A stretch of 64,000 nucleotides of DNA, taken from positions 372,001 through 436,000 of the forward strand of contig JAQYUZ010000006.1 of the NCBI GenBank assembly GCA_033819885.1, in the 5' to 3' direction. Of this stretch, positions 1-11,400 are shown one piece after another. This DNA is from Microbotryomycetes sp. JL201. Its lineage: Eukaryota > Basidiomycota > Microbotryomycetes. Numbering within the stretch: position 1 is the first letter of the stretch; every line of letters begins with the position of its first letter. A program made the position numbers and the translations under genes. Below the pieces are notes generated by a model, which was not told the DNA's origin, did no database searches, and was given only the letters and a program-made list of their open reading frames with translations.

Positions 1-1725
1 GGACCGAGTGGAGCGCCGGGCCCGGAGCTGCTCGGCATCGTGTCGTCTGCTTTCACAGCTGCGAATCTGTACTTCGGCACTACGGGCACGTATTTTCGTC
101 AGTAACCCTTCGCCTGGATACCGAAAGCCGCACTTACTTCGCTCTTTCAATCCGCGGCCGAAATTACTCATGCACAGGCCAGTCATGATAAAGGTAGCGA
201 CTAGGAACACGAGAGAGACAACCGAGAACAGAGTCAAAGTCTTACGGGCCGCAAGATACCTGTAACTCGAGTCGGCGTCCCAGATACGCACGAGCTGCGA
301 AGCACACTTTTTCAGCCACAGGCGACAATATTTGGTGCAATAGTGACATACCTTGTACAGAAAGTATGCCATTCCGGCCAGCTGGAAAGCCATAAATAAG
401 AGTGTGCCCCATCTGATTTCTCTGCGAACAAAAATCTATCGGCCGTGGGTCAGCGGCAGGCGCTTTGAATTTCTCGCCTTACTTACAGCACCAAGGGCAA
501 GCACAACCAATAGGACTGGAAGGGCAGCTATTGTGATGGCAAATTCGGCCGTGGGTGTACCCGTCACTAGAACCAGGAATTGTACACAAAACGCGACGAA
601 CACGAAGGAATCAAACTGCGGAGGTCAACATGAGCTGTCTTGCGTTGTATCGCGGTCGCCGAGCTCACCTTGAGCAAGCACACGAAACCTTGATAGTACG
701 CGTACATCCGCTTGATGCGCAAATCCGCTCCCAGGCTCTTGTACAAATTCCAGCCGAACTCGCCGTAAAGACGCCAGATCATGTACATCATGACCAGGGT
801 AAATGCCGCAATGACGGCGGGAATAACGGTCGAGAATGTCTTGGCGTGTTCGCGCACATCTGGGACATCCGCATTCGAGCCTTGCACGGCCGTGACGAGC
901 TGGGACGGCAGCAAAGACGAGTAGACAACCATCGCGAGCTGCATGAACAGCAGGAGGACCAGGGTCAAGATGTTCTTCTCTTGAAGTGCATCGAGAGCGA
1001 TCAACAACTCGAATATGCTGCCCAGTACGAAATCGGTCAGAAATCACGTGAGCAAAAATTGCACACAGAGAAGTGCACTTACACAGCCAGGATGAACAGG
1101 GACATGTACGTTGCTACTGACTCGAGCTTCGGAGCTTGATTGAATGTGTCTGAGAACGACAAGTCGCCAATACCCTGGAAAGAAGCCGACGAGTCAGATC
1201 CGGGAAGGCTGTGTGGGTCAAAGCCTGATTTTCATGGTAGCCAGACGCACGTCGTTGATCGTCTTGTAGATCATGCCGACCATGACGAGGACGACAACGC
1301 TCTGCGCGACGATCAAGCTGAGAAATACGAGCTGGAGGCGGCGTCAGCCGAGTACGGATGGGATGCGTCTCGGGGGGAAAAGCTCAGCTCACTTGATTGA
1401 TTGTTTTGTATGCCCTGAAGAACTGTCTGATCCGGCCAGGGTGTGGTCGCTGCTGATGGGCACCTGTCGCTGTTTCGGACGTCGGCGATGGCTGCTGTTT
1501 CTCGTCAATGACGGCCGACTTTGACGGGTGCGACGGCGTAGAAGCCGAGTTGTATGTCGAGTAGCCATACTCGTCGTCTGCGTGCATGCTCCCTGTCGGT
1601 GTCGCTCCAAGGGGCATGGGTGCGAAACCGGTGGCCTGTGCATGCTCAAATGGCTCGGACGACGCAAAATACCGGTCTGCTCGGGCATGGCCAACCTCTG
1701 GGTAAGGCGCCGACATCGGCTGCAT
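1..1725 (-). CDS. UPF0658-family Golgi membrane protein, 3' end cut by window edge
   Basis: Multi-pass membrane protein of the fungal UPF0658 family, annotated at the Golgi in fission yeast; molecular role unknown. Exons: 1393-1725, 1251-1331, 1083-1174, 669-1017, 487-615, 352-421, 138-294 and <1-79. Every junction is GT-AG and phases close. The spliced product has a disordered N terminus of about 110 residues, then family signatures: YKTINQ, the GIGDLSF segment, LDALQEKN, RIKRMYAYYQGFVCLLK joined to FDSF, and NFGRGLK. Five or more hydrophobic segments follow one another. About 430 residues are visible and the C terminus lies beyond base 1. The start is the first ATG of the first exon; a possible acceptor near 1752 (CTTTCAG) could add an upstream exon. 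The donor before 1250 (GTGCGT) is weak. It shares a 265-bp head-to-head promoter with the next gene. Confidence 0.85.
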
Positions 1726-1990
1726 AGCCGGCGCGGCTCGCTGGCTCGTTGCTGAAAGGAGCTTGGGCTCGAAGTGATGATTTCATTTCGTTCGGGACCC
1801 TCGGCGGTGCAGACTCAGGAGCAGCACTCGAGAAATTCAAGATATACTGGCAGTGGGTGCTTCAAATTTCATTGGTGATTCTACATACGTATCTTAGGCC
1901 CTCAGAGACTCCGACCGGACGGCCCCCTTTTTCGCTCGTCGGTCGGCAGACGCTGCCCCCCACACATTGTTCAGCGTTCCAGGTGCCACC

Positions 1991-3381
1991 ATGGACGCCA
2001 TCGCGGCGCGGGTGAATGCGCGGACGCCAAAGTCGCGAGGCGACATGAAGGTGCGCTAGCCGTGCCACGCGGTCATTTGCGCACGCGCACGCGCGGTTGA
2101 TCGTCCGAGCTCTGTGCTGACCCAACAAGTCTCAACAGCCCAAGACGCACCATTTCTTCTACGGTCTTATTGTCGTCTGGTCAGTTTTGTGACCTGAGCT
2201 GCTCTACTGCGGCCACCGAGCTGACTCGCATCGTCCACAGCGGTTGGCTCGCTCCCCCGCTCGCGATCGCAATCCGCTTCGGCATTGGCAAAGACTTTTT
2301 CATAAACCTCATTTTGACCATTGCCGGTTACTTTCCAGGCCATTTCCACAAGTGCGTACCGCCCCCACCCGGACGATATCCGGCATACTATTGCGAACTG
2401 ACTGTTCAACTGTTTGCAGCTTCGTATATTGTTCTTTCAAGCTTAGGCGTGCAAGAGATCTCCGAGAGCTGATTTGAATCCCCTGCAGTACTGCCAAAAC
2501 ATCCGCAACAATACTCGCCGCGGCCGTACGCCAAAGTGGGCAGTTAAACTCGGTCTCGTCAAGGTCAAGGGCGCACGCGAGGGCAAGCACCAGTGGGCTG
2601 GTCGATACGACGGTTCGTCAGATCGCGTCGAAGATCTGCTTCCGGTACTTTACTGACGCGTGTGCCGACGCTGTCCGCAGAGCGTCTACCCGATTCGGCA
2701 AGATACGCATACGACGACGCCTCGTCTATCCGCTCGGGCAGCAACGGAGACTGGGACGGACGTGGGCCAGAACCTGCACGGCGCAACGGGCATTCGCACG
2801 GCATTGGAAGCGGAGGCAGCGGATTGGCGCCTTGGGGTCGAGTTGTGGACGCGAGCGAAGTCGAGGGAAATGGATACAGCCGCTCGGGTCGCGTCACGGA
2901 CAACTCAGAAAGGAATGGCACATATGACCCGCTTACGAACGAGCAGTTCTTCTCAACGTCATCGCAAACGGACGACCCGCTTGGCCTTAGGCGTCCAGCA
3001 AGTCTGAAGAACAAGTCGTCAAAGAAGGGCATCAAAGACATTATGCGCCACCGCTCAAGATACGAGAGTCAGGGCGACAGTGATCTCGGCAACAGGCACG
3101 ACCGCATGGCGGCCGCGCGTAACGGCTCTGCCCGCGACGAATTTCAGGACGACTTTGAGCGAGAAATCAACAGGGGATCGACAGCAAACGCTGGATATGA
3201 CGCATTAGAAGACGGTCCGGAAGACGCATGGGCATCGTCGCGACCGTCAAACGGACAGCGCCAGAATGGGGCTGCCGAAAGCCGACCAACAAAGCAAGAT
3301 GATTGTGAGTGTCAATAGCCTTGTGTTGGCCAATGGTCTAGTACTGACTGAACCTGCACAGTCTTGAACCATACTTTCTGA
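1991..3381 (+). CDS. Pmp3/Sna3-like small membrane protein with long hydrophilic tail
   Basis: Member of the Pmp3 (proteolipid) superfamily, membrane proteins linked to ion and stress tolerance; Sna3-type members with long tails are endosome/vacuole cargo. Exons: 1991-2050, 2139-2179, 2241-2351, 2420-2423, 2489-2612, 2681-3304, 3362-3381, giving 327 residues. Two hydrophobic segments are visible: WLAPPLAIAIRFGIG and the INLILTIAGYFPG hairpin, followed by HNFYCQNIRNN and TPKWAV, which match the long-tailed subfamily. The remaining 220 residues are Ser/Arg/Asp-rich and disordered, ending DDFLNHTF. The HNFYCQ join needs a 4-nt exon (C+TTC); see findings. The exon 2 donor is GTCAGT, a type seen repeatedly in this window. 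The family match is firm; the tail's function is unknown. Confidence 0.82.
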
Positions 3382-4250
3382 CTGCATGAGTGGCGTAGCT
3401 TTCTTTGTATTACTGGCTGTTTGCAGCAGAGATTTCTTGTATTCACGATTTGCGTGACGGTTACATGTCCGACAAGGTACTTTGACGTCCATCTAGAGCG
3501 TCTCATTGGATGCAGCTCACATGAAACTTTCAAGTCGCCGGTCGCATAAATAATATCAATTCAAACCCCACAGATGACACTGTCATCAGTATGTGTGATT
3601 GTTGCCAGAATCAAATGTACAAGAGAAATATTTGCGTGACTTGAAGGTATGTCGCTACGGGTCCTTTGGATAGATCAAGGCTTGGAGGCCCACGTGTTGG
3701 GCCACTGAATAGTGGCAGCCGCAGCAGCCTGCATGATCCTCGGCCTGAAGACCTGAGGCGAGCCTGTACAAAAATGCGCCGGTTTGCGCGCACGCTGTTT
3801 GTGTTGAGTGCACCACATTTTTCCGAGTCGCTTGGAAAATGGTCGGATGACGCTAAGGCCTCTAGACTGGCTGATCATCACACAAGACCACTCAATGCAA
3901 AGATCAAGTGTTCGGAGACCTATGCAATCAGGTTGAGCACTCTAGTAATTATCTGTGCATAGTCCGAGGGCCCTTATGTGCGCTTGCCTGATCCGAGAAC
4001 GTGCGCTGGCTTGGCTTGGACGATCGGATTGAGCACGCGTGCGAAAAAGGGGATTTTGTGTGCGCCGGCTTCCCAGCCGGCCGCTAAGCAAAAGTTGAAG
4101 CCGTGTTTTGAAAATGACCTGCCAGATGTGAAGCTTGTTTCAGAAGCGGGCGAGGACCGCAAGCAAGAGAACGTGCGAGCGCCACCAGGCCAGAAACGAT
4201 AGCTCATTGCCAGACTTACTCTCCTTCGTACATTTCCCAGCACGATCGAA
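3382..4250. other. Intergenic region, 869 bp
   Basis: Between the Pmp3-like gene and the alkaline phosphatase, which run in the same direction. Open frames here (for example 3666-3962 plus) show no family motif and no splice-consistent neighbours. I see no tRNA, repeat or mobile element. It probably holds the phosphatase promoter. Confidence 0.45.
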
Positions 4251-6445
4251 ATGCACAAGTGTGCCACTTTGCTGTCATTGGCAGCGCTCGCCGCCACTGC
4301 GAGTGCACAGACCTTCAAGCGCACGGGCGCCTGGTGAGCTCGCCGCCAACGAGTTCGCGAGCACGTGACCTGACCAAGTCTGCTCCCCAGCCCAAACCTC
4401 GGCTGCGTGTGGCCGCCGGACCAAACAGAGTTCATTGCTGGTCAGGTCTTTGACATTCGTGTCGAAGTACAAGCACCGCAGAATGGCTCGATGCCGTTCA
4501 ACAACGGCGTGCCCTCGCCCGACTTCAGCTTGTCGATTGGCATGTCCGAGTCTGACCTCAAGCCCGCCACCGACTTCTTTGGACTGCCAGAGTCCGAGAC
4601 TGAAGACTACTCATTCAAATACTTTGAAGACTTGTTCGCCCGCGACGCCGGCAACGCCACTGTGGTCAACGCCTTGTCGCGCTCGTATCGCTACATCGCT
4701 CTGTACCAGCCTGGTGATTACTATGTCAAGCTGTCGTACAATGGGGGCATGGAAACTGTCGCCAAGTGGTCCGTCAAGCCGCTCGCAGAAAGCCGCAAGG
4801 CAAAGAATGTTGTTCTGTTCATTGGTGACGGCATGACAACCTCGATGATCACGGCTGCACGTCTTCTCGGTCACAAGTCTATCAACGTGAATTTCATGCC
4901 CAGTTTTCGATCCTGGAACAAACGCTGACGATGACACGATATTTGCGCTGTCCAGGGCAAGTACCAATCGCAACTCACGATGGACGGCGCCGAGGGTTAC
5001 GGCTCGCAGATGTCGCACTCAATCGATTCGTACATCACCGATTCTGCCAATTCTGCCACCGCCCTCTACAGTGGAAAAAAGGCCACCGTCAACGGTCTCA
5101 ACATTTATACTGATTCTGACCGCAACGCCTTCTCCGGACCCAAGTTTGAAACCATCTTTGAAATGGGTCGTCGCGTCCACGGCTCCAAGATTGGCATCGT
5201 TACGACCGCCACCGTCTCTGATGCTACGCCTGCTGCCGTCTGCGCCCATACCACTCAGCGCTCGCAGTCGGACGCCATCGTTGACCAATTCTTGAACGGT
5301 GTCACTTCCAACTACTCGTGGACCAAATGGGACGGCCCCGAAGTTTGTGAGTTCAACCTGCTACCTGATCTCTAATCATCGGATACGTCAGCTTAACCCT
5401 GGCATTTGTAGTGTTCGGCGGAGGAGCCATCGATTTCTTGCCTCGCGAGTCCAACAGCAATGTCTCCAAGATTGACAAGTTTGCAGCTGCTGGCTACCAG
5501 GTCGTGCACGACAAGACCTCGCTTCAAAAGCTTGACGTCACGCAGCGTGCACTCGGACTCTTCACCTCTGGCAACATGGCTACTTGGCTCGATCGCAACG
5601 TTTTCAAGAAAAATCTCGACACGTACAAAGCCTGGGATGGCTCAGCGGGCACCCCCGATCAACCCGGCTTGAAGGACATGACACTCAAGGCCATCGAAAT
5701 CCTGTCAACTCGCGCCAAGAACTGGGGCGTCAACTGGATGCTCATGTCAGAGGCCGCCTCGATCGACAAGCAGATGCACGCGCTTGACTATGATCGCGCT
5801 CTTGGCGAATTGCTCGAGTTTGACGCGACCATTCGTGCCACGCTCGACTACCTCAAGGAGATTGGTCAAGATCAGGAGACTCTCGTCGTTGTCACTGCTG
5901 ACCATGGCCATGGATTCGATGTGTTCGGCTCCACCGACGTCGAGTACCTGCGCGCTCAAGCGACCAACGCCACAAAGCGCGGCGCCATTGGCATCTACGC
6001 CGAATCTGGCTTGTCAGCATACCAAGTGGCCGCCGGAAGTCTCCCCTCCAACAATACAGTTGTTGTCGGCCCGCAAGGTCCTGGCTTCCCAGTGCAGTGG
6101 GATCCTCGCTATCCCGCTGCCATGGGCACAGTCGCCGACGTTGACCGCTACGAAGACTATGGCGTCCGCGAGTCCCCTCGCAAGGCCGCTGTTGAGACTG
6201 AGGAAGATTCTGGCGAGTACATGGCCAACCCTGAAGACTCTGTTGGTGGTTTCTTCGTGTCTGGCAATTTGCCCATCGAAGAGGCTCAAGGCGTTCATTC
6301 ATTGACCGACGTGCCTGTCTACGCTTGGGGACCTGGTCACGAGTTGTTTGCCAAGCCTGGCATGAACTCGCCCGACATTGCCTTCAAGATCGCCCAAGCT
6401 CTTGATATCGGCAAGTCGTCGAACGTCTCCTACTGGGGATGGTAG
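4251..6445 (+). CDS. Secreted or vacuolar alkaline phosphatase
   Basis: Metal-dependent phosphomonoesterase of the alkaline phosphatase superfamily (PF00245). Exons: 4251-4333, 4391-4886, 4956-5346, 5412-6445, about 667 residues. The N terminus (MHKCATLLSLAALAATASA) is a typical signal peptide, so the enzyme enters the secretory pathway. An Ig-like or accessory region of about 130 residues precedes the core. Core motifs: FIGDGM (metal-binding Asp, about residue 165), TDSANSATA (nucleophile Ser, about 221), LFGGGA, and ADHGHGFDV (metal ligands, about 486). The product ends without a hydrophobic GPI tail. The exon 2 donor is AAC|GTGAAT. Its stop lies 158 bp from the convergent methyltransferase gene. 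The choice among secreted, wall-bound and vacuolar cannot be made from sequence. Confidence 0.93.
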
Positions 6446-6606
6446 AAGAAAATTCAAAAATCTTCTGTGAATAGAACACTTAGAGAATCGATCCGGATTA
6501 GAATGCAAAATTTCCCGATGTGCCTTGGATTGACGATGCAATGCACAAATCGCCATTGCAGCACACTTTTGCACAGCTTCCAACGTCGATCTCCCTGCTA
6601 GACATG

Positions 6607-7697
6607 TCACCTCAGCACATACGACATGACCTGGAACAACTCTGCAACCGAGCCATCAGTGAAACAGTTCGCGACGGATTTGCGCCACCTACTCACCTTT
6701 CGGGAAACCCATTTGCAATTCCCTCCTTACCAGAGACAGGCCCGCTTGCTCAAATATCCTTTTGAACACTTTATCAGATCTGCGCGAAAAGTGAGCAAGA
6801 GCTACCGGTGGAAAGCGTGAGCGAAACTTGCCTCGTGACCGAACTGTCGTCGTCATCGAAAATGATGCCTGCTCCGTTGGATTCTTCGTCCTTACAAATA
6901 TTCTCCTTCAATATGATGTACCCCTGACACTCGTCTTGATCCTGCCTGAGCGCTCTTCGACTCCGCTTAAGAAAATCGACTAGCTGTTCGTCGGACAAAT
7001 GACCAATGCACCATTGAATCATGATGAGGTCGTACCCGTCCTCTCCGACATTGAGGGCTGTGGCCGGATCCGGCCACGCAAGCGAGGTCGAACCAACAGC
7101 CGCAAACAATTGACTTTTGCCACCAGCAACAGGCAAGGCAGGCTGCAGAGGATCAAAGTACTGCAGACCAGCGAGCCACAGCCTGGCCGACTTGTCGCCT
7201 TGCTTGACACCTTTCCATCCGTCCGATCCTATTTCGGCATTGAGCTTTGCCTGTTGCAAGAATTTTGACACTGGCTCGACCAAGTCGACTTGGTCAAAGA
7301 GTGGCAGCAAAACTGTGGCAGATACGCGCCCGATGCCTGCACCGCAGTCGAGCGCTTTGTACTTGCGCTGTCGCGTTCTGAGAGTGTCGGTCGAGCCCTT
7401 GTGTGGCGGCGTGACGGTAGAAAGTTCAGGCAAGACTGAGAGGATGAGCAAGCGCGACGATGTAGCGTCCAAGCGGGGCACAGGCGTGCCACTGATGTCG
7501 ATTGACAAATTGAAACATATCGAGTGCGTCAGCTATTGCAATGTCGCGCGTGTTTGGCCGGCAGGCGAAAGAAGGACGAGGATCGCTCACTGGCCGTAAC
7601 CGCCGAGCACGCCGTCAACGCTCGCTGCAGTGTTTGTCCAATATTCGACGCCAGCCTCGAAATCGGGCAGTTTACTGCTCGAACCAGCGGGAGCCAT
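6607..7697 (-). CDS. Alpha-N-terminal protein methyltransferase (NTMT1/Tae1 type)
   Basis: SAM-dependent enzyme that methylates the exposed alpha-amino group of proteins after Met removal (X-Pro-Lys type; ribosomal proteins in yeast). Exons: 7591-7697, 6832-7491, 6697-6779, 6607-6641; 294 residues. Family landmarks are VEYWTNTAASVDGVLGGYG at the N terminus, motif I LDCGAGIGRVS, IMIQWCIGHL, ILKENIC, DSSVTRSD, FKRIFEQAGL and the terminal GFPKELFQVMSYVLR. The last two exons are missed if the large ORF is read through to its stop. The second intron (6780-6831) is GC-AG with donor AG|GCAAGT; only this splice restores the conserved C-terminal third. The start codon is 70 bp from that of the divergent Mic12 gene, so they must share promoter DNA. 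Confidence 0.93.
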
Positions 7698-7767
7698 TGC
7701 GGTCAGTGCTCAAAGGGAAACCACGTGACCTGCTCTCTCTTCTCTACTCACTCGGCTCGGCGCCTCC
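7698..7767. promoter_or_regulatory. 70-bp bidirectional promoter, methyltransferase / Mic12
   Basis: Only 70 bp separate the two divergent start codons, so both 5' UTRs and both core promoters must fit here or inside the genes. It contains the motif CCACGTGACC, with a palindromic CACGTG E-box at its centre. Confidence 0.5.
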
Positions 7768-8311
7768 ATGTCATTCTTCGCCAAGCTCGTCACGGGCGGT
7801 GCAGTGACTGCAGGAGTGAGCTCAAGCACTCGCCCCAGCGCAGCGGACCGTTCGAGTGCTCTCCAATCTATGCTGACCAGCTCATCTTGACAACCACTGC
7901 GCCCAGGTCGTATACTATTACAAAATTGACATCAACAAAACGACAGAGAGGTTATCGTCAGACCTGCGCGCACTTAGTGACAACTTGGTGCAGGCCAAGC
8001 ACACTGCGACGGACCGACCGGTCGCTGCAGGCGAGTTTCCTGCGCCGATACCGGCACGGTCAGGTGTCAAGGAAGGCGTCAAGCAACGGGTGAGTGCACT
8101 GAGCCTGGACAGAGTGGCACTGAGCCGCGCTGATGGGCGATAAACCTCGGTACGGCAGTGGAACGAGACGTTGATCGGCGCTGTCGAGTCGCTGAGGACA
8201 ACACAGTGGTCAGCCGTAGCAACTTCAACATACAACTCTATCAAATCGACATTGTCATCAGCTCAGAGCCCGTCACAGTCCCCGGCAGAGCCTCAAGGCA
8301 GACAAGTGTAG
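7768..8311 (+). CDS. Mic12-like MICOS complex subunit
   Basis: Small protein resembling Mic12/Aim5, a subunit of the mitochondrial contact site and cristae organising system in the inner membrane. Exons: 7768-7815, 7907-8089, 8159-8311; 127 residues. The N terminus (MSFFAKLVTGGAVTAG) joins VVYYYKID to form one hydrophobic, glycine-bearing membrane segment, the layout of Mic12. A soluble helix and a conserved Trp-Asn (WNETLIGAVESLR) follow. The three exons close in phase 0. Its size fits the family (about 100-140 residues). The match rests on layout plus short motifs, so it is less certain than the enzymes around it. It faces the 1494-residue gene tail-to-tail with 135 bp between stops. Confidence 0.7.
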
Positions 8312-8446
8312 TACGCCATTGCAATCTGAACACACGCACGCAGTCAATTCATAAGGAGAAACAAAGACGTGAATGATTTGAATAGCTTTGACCAGCAACA
8401 CTACCAAATCGTCTACTCCGGTCGCTCACACCAGTGACGCCAACCT

Positions 8447-11400
8447 TCATCTCCGCTCGTTCCTTTGAAAGTCATAGTCTTCCACTGACACCGACGTGTC
8501 CGGGCTAGCGACATCCGTCTCATCGTCTCTCAGGACAGGTCTGACGAAAAACTTGCCCTTCTCTCCATCTGCGATTCCACCTTCTCGCTCCAGGTCGAGC
8601 AAACGCTGCTCGTCGCGAATGTACAAGCTTGGAAATCGCGTATTGTTTGACGGAATAGAAGGAATGGACGACGAGACGGAGGACCTGTTGCGCTTGTGAT
8701 GTCGAAGCAATTGAGTCAACGGGTCGATTGCGGCGGCCCTTTCCGGGTCCGGATTCGAGACAATCGACGTCGGCCTCGACCCGATATCCAGACTGTTACC
8801 AGACTTGACAGACGAGTGCACAGACTGTCTGCCCGAGTCGTGAACGGTAGCCGACCACAGTTGGGAGCCGTCTCGTTCCGAAGCCGGCGTGCGCTCTTCG
8901 TACTTTTTGCCAGCCAACACGACCTCGCCGTCATCCTCGTATATGTCGCTGTGTCTGTCGTTGACGTCCGAAGCCTCAGAGCCATACAAGTCAAGGACGG
9001 AGTTGGCATAGTAGCTGCTCCTCAATGATGCGTCACTGGGCGAGACCGGACCTTGCAGTCCACTGCTCGCTCGACTCAAGCGCTTGTCGTTCACAATCTG
9101 CAGACTTGGCAATTTGCGGGCTACGCGCATCGGAGGCGCCCCGTCATAAGACGGCTGCTTACGATGAGCCGAGCCTGAAGAAGACGACACACGTTGGCTA
9201 GAGACGTCGCTGTAGCCTCTCGCGTGCTGAGTCGAGGTAGATCCCGTTCGAGATGATGATGAGCCTTGACGATGTCGATCCGAACCAGACTCGGATTTGC
9301 CCGCGACCGTCGAGCCTGTACTGCCGCCGTGAGCCGTCTCAGACGTAGGCGAGTGATTGTACGACAGGTTGACGAGCTCCTCGACCTTGTCGCGAGGCAA
9401 ACCGAGCTCTTCAGCTGCCTCACGGAGTCGTTGCATCGAGTCTACAGAGACTTCCGAGTCAGTCTGGCGGTGGCGACCACCTCTGAAAGTGTCTTCGATG
9501 GGAGGAGCCGACATAGTCCGACTGCTGTTGACGCTCGCGTGCTTGGCGTCTAGACCTATTGGCTCGGTCGAAACGCGCCGAGGCTGTAATGGGGCAGTGT
9601 GCGAGGCGAGCTCTTCGCGGGTGTCTGCGGCCAATGGCGATGAAGCGTTCGATTCCGGCTCGACGGAGAATCCGAGCCCCATCCGGTCTTGATTCGTTAA
9701 GCTGTGAAGGCCGGCATCGTTTCCCCGGCTCGACATTCGTGACAACGCAGCATCATCATTCAACGACTCGACATCGGTCCCTTCGCGCGTTTCACGCCCT
9801 AGCACGGTGCTCTCGGAAGCACGTTTCGGGCGTTCTGACCCGCGTTTGAGCTTTGAGACAAACCTCGACAATCCATTTTCTCTACTCTGATTCGAACCGA
9901 TAGAGCCAGGAGCTGGCGAGCCGTGCTCCGACGCCTCTTCAACACGCGCGAGTGTAGTCGGCGTCGACGTTACCGGTGCAGCATTTGCCTGCGGCGTATC
10001 CACCGTCTCTGGCGTGCTCACATCATTGTCGAATCGACTCGAGAACTGATTCGGGGGCGTATAAGGAGGAGATCGCTCAGGAGAAGCGTCGGCGCTGACG
10101 TCGAAAGGTGTGACTTCGTCTCCATTGAGGTTGCCAAGCCTGTCCCGACTTTGCTTCTTCAACAGCTTGCGGAAGCGAGAGCCAATGCCTTTTCCTTTTG
10201 ACGCTTGGTCGGCTTCCGACTCTTTGCGCGTGAGAGCCGGGCTCGGCAGCAAATTCATAGGCGGCGATTTGATCTCTGGGTTGGCGATAGGCACTGCCGC
10301 AATATCGCTTGTACCAGAGACCAGCTGCGGCGCAGAGATGACGGCTTTGCTGACCGATTGCGATCGGTTAATGCGCTTCTTCTGATGCGCGCTCGATTTT
10401 GGACCTTGCTTCCTGAGCGCAAACGTGGCGAGCGTCGCTTGGTTCCGCACCTCGCGAACGAGCATTGTCTGAGTTGCTGCGGGATTTCGCGGCGGTAACG
10501 GGCCCCTCGGGACTCGAACGTCCTCTCCGACAGCAGGAACCACTTGCGGTTGCATACCGCCTATATCAGAGCCGTCGCTTCCTTCGGCCCTGTCACGGCT
10601 AGACAGCTCTGGCAGGAATATGGCGGCAGCGTGAGGCGTGGCCATCTCGGACTGGTCAGAGATCGTCTTGTCATTGTCTATTGGCCTCATACCCGATCGG
10701 CCATCCTCGACCGGCGCTTCTCGACGCTGCAGCTGATCTCTAGCTTCTTCGTACGAGCTTGGCACAGCTGCGATGCTCGCATGTCAATACGACGTGATAC
10801 GAATGAAGAATGAGTCTTACGAGAGGTGACCAGACTGCTGAACTCGAACACGTCTGACTGATTTGTCGATGGCGTGGCTCCACTGGCCGACAACGGCGAA
10901 GACCCGGTGACTGAGGTAGTCCCCGTGACTTGACTGAATCTGTATGGCGAGCCACTTTCACCGACATCAACATTCAGGTTGCCTTTGACGCGGGATTCTC
11001 CGTCGCTCGCTCCCGCTTTGCCGTAATCCTCACTGTCTCTCCGCCGGCTACTCGGCATTGAGCTCCTCGAGCCAGATGCATGTCGATCCATGGTCGAGCT
11101 CGCTCGCTTCTTTTTACTCGCGGCGCGACTGCTCGCAGACCTAACGAGCCTCTCCTGAATGAGCATCAAGTCTCGTAGCGCCAAGTCGGCTTCGCCGTAA
11201 GATGGCCTTGCTTCATTGATTGTGCGTAACAACTCGTCTGACGGTCGACGAGACATGGGTCCGCTCTCGACGCGCAGCAAGCTGTCATCTGTAGCAGTGA
11301 CCGCGTCGCTGGTAGAGTCCGCTCGATCGAGACCGACATGCTTCATGTCCAGCCCTTGAATTTGCAGACCGGCCAAAGACGCCCTCGCGCGCATCACGTC

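Noticed and set aside
3666-3962. 98-codon ORF upstream of the alkaline phosphatase
   Set aside because: No recognisable motif and no in-phase continuation; composition like random sequence.
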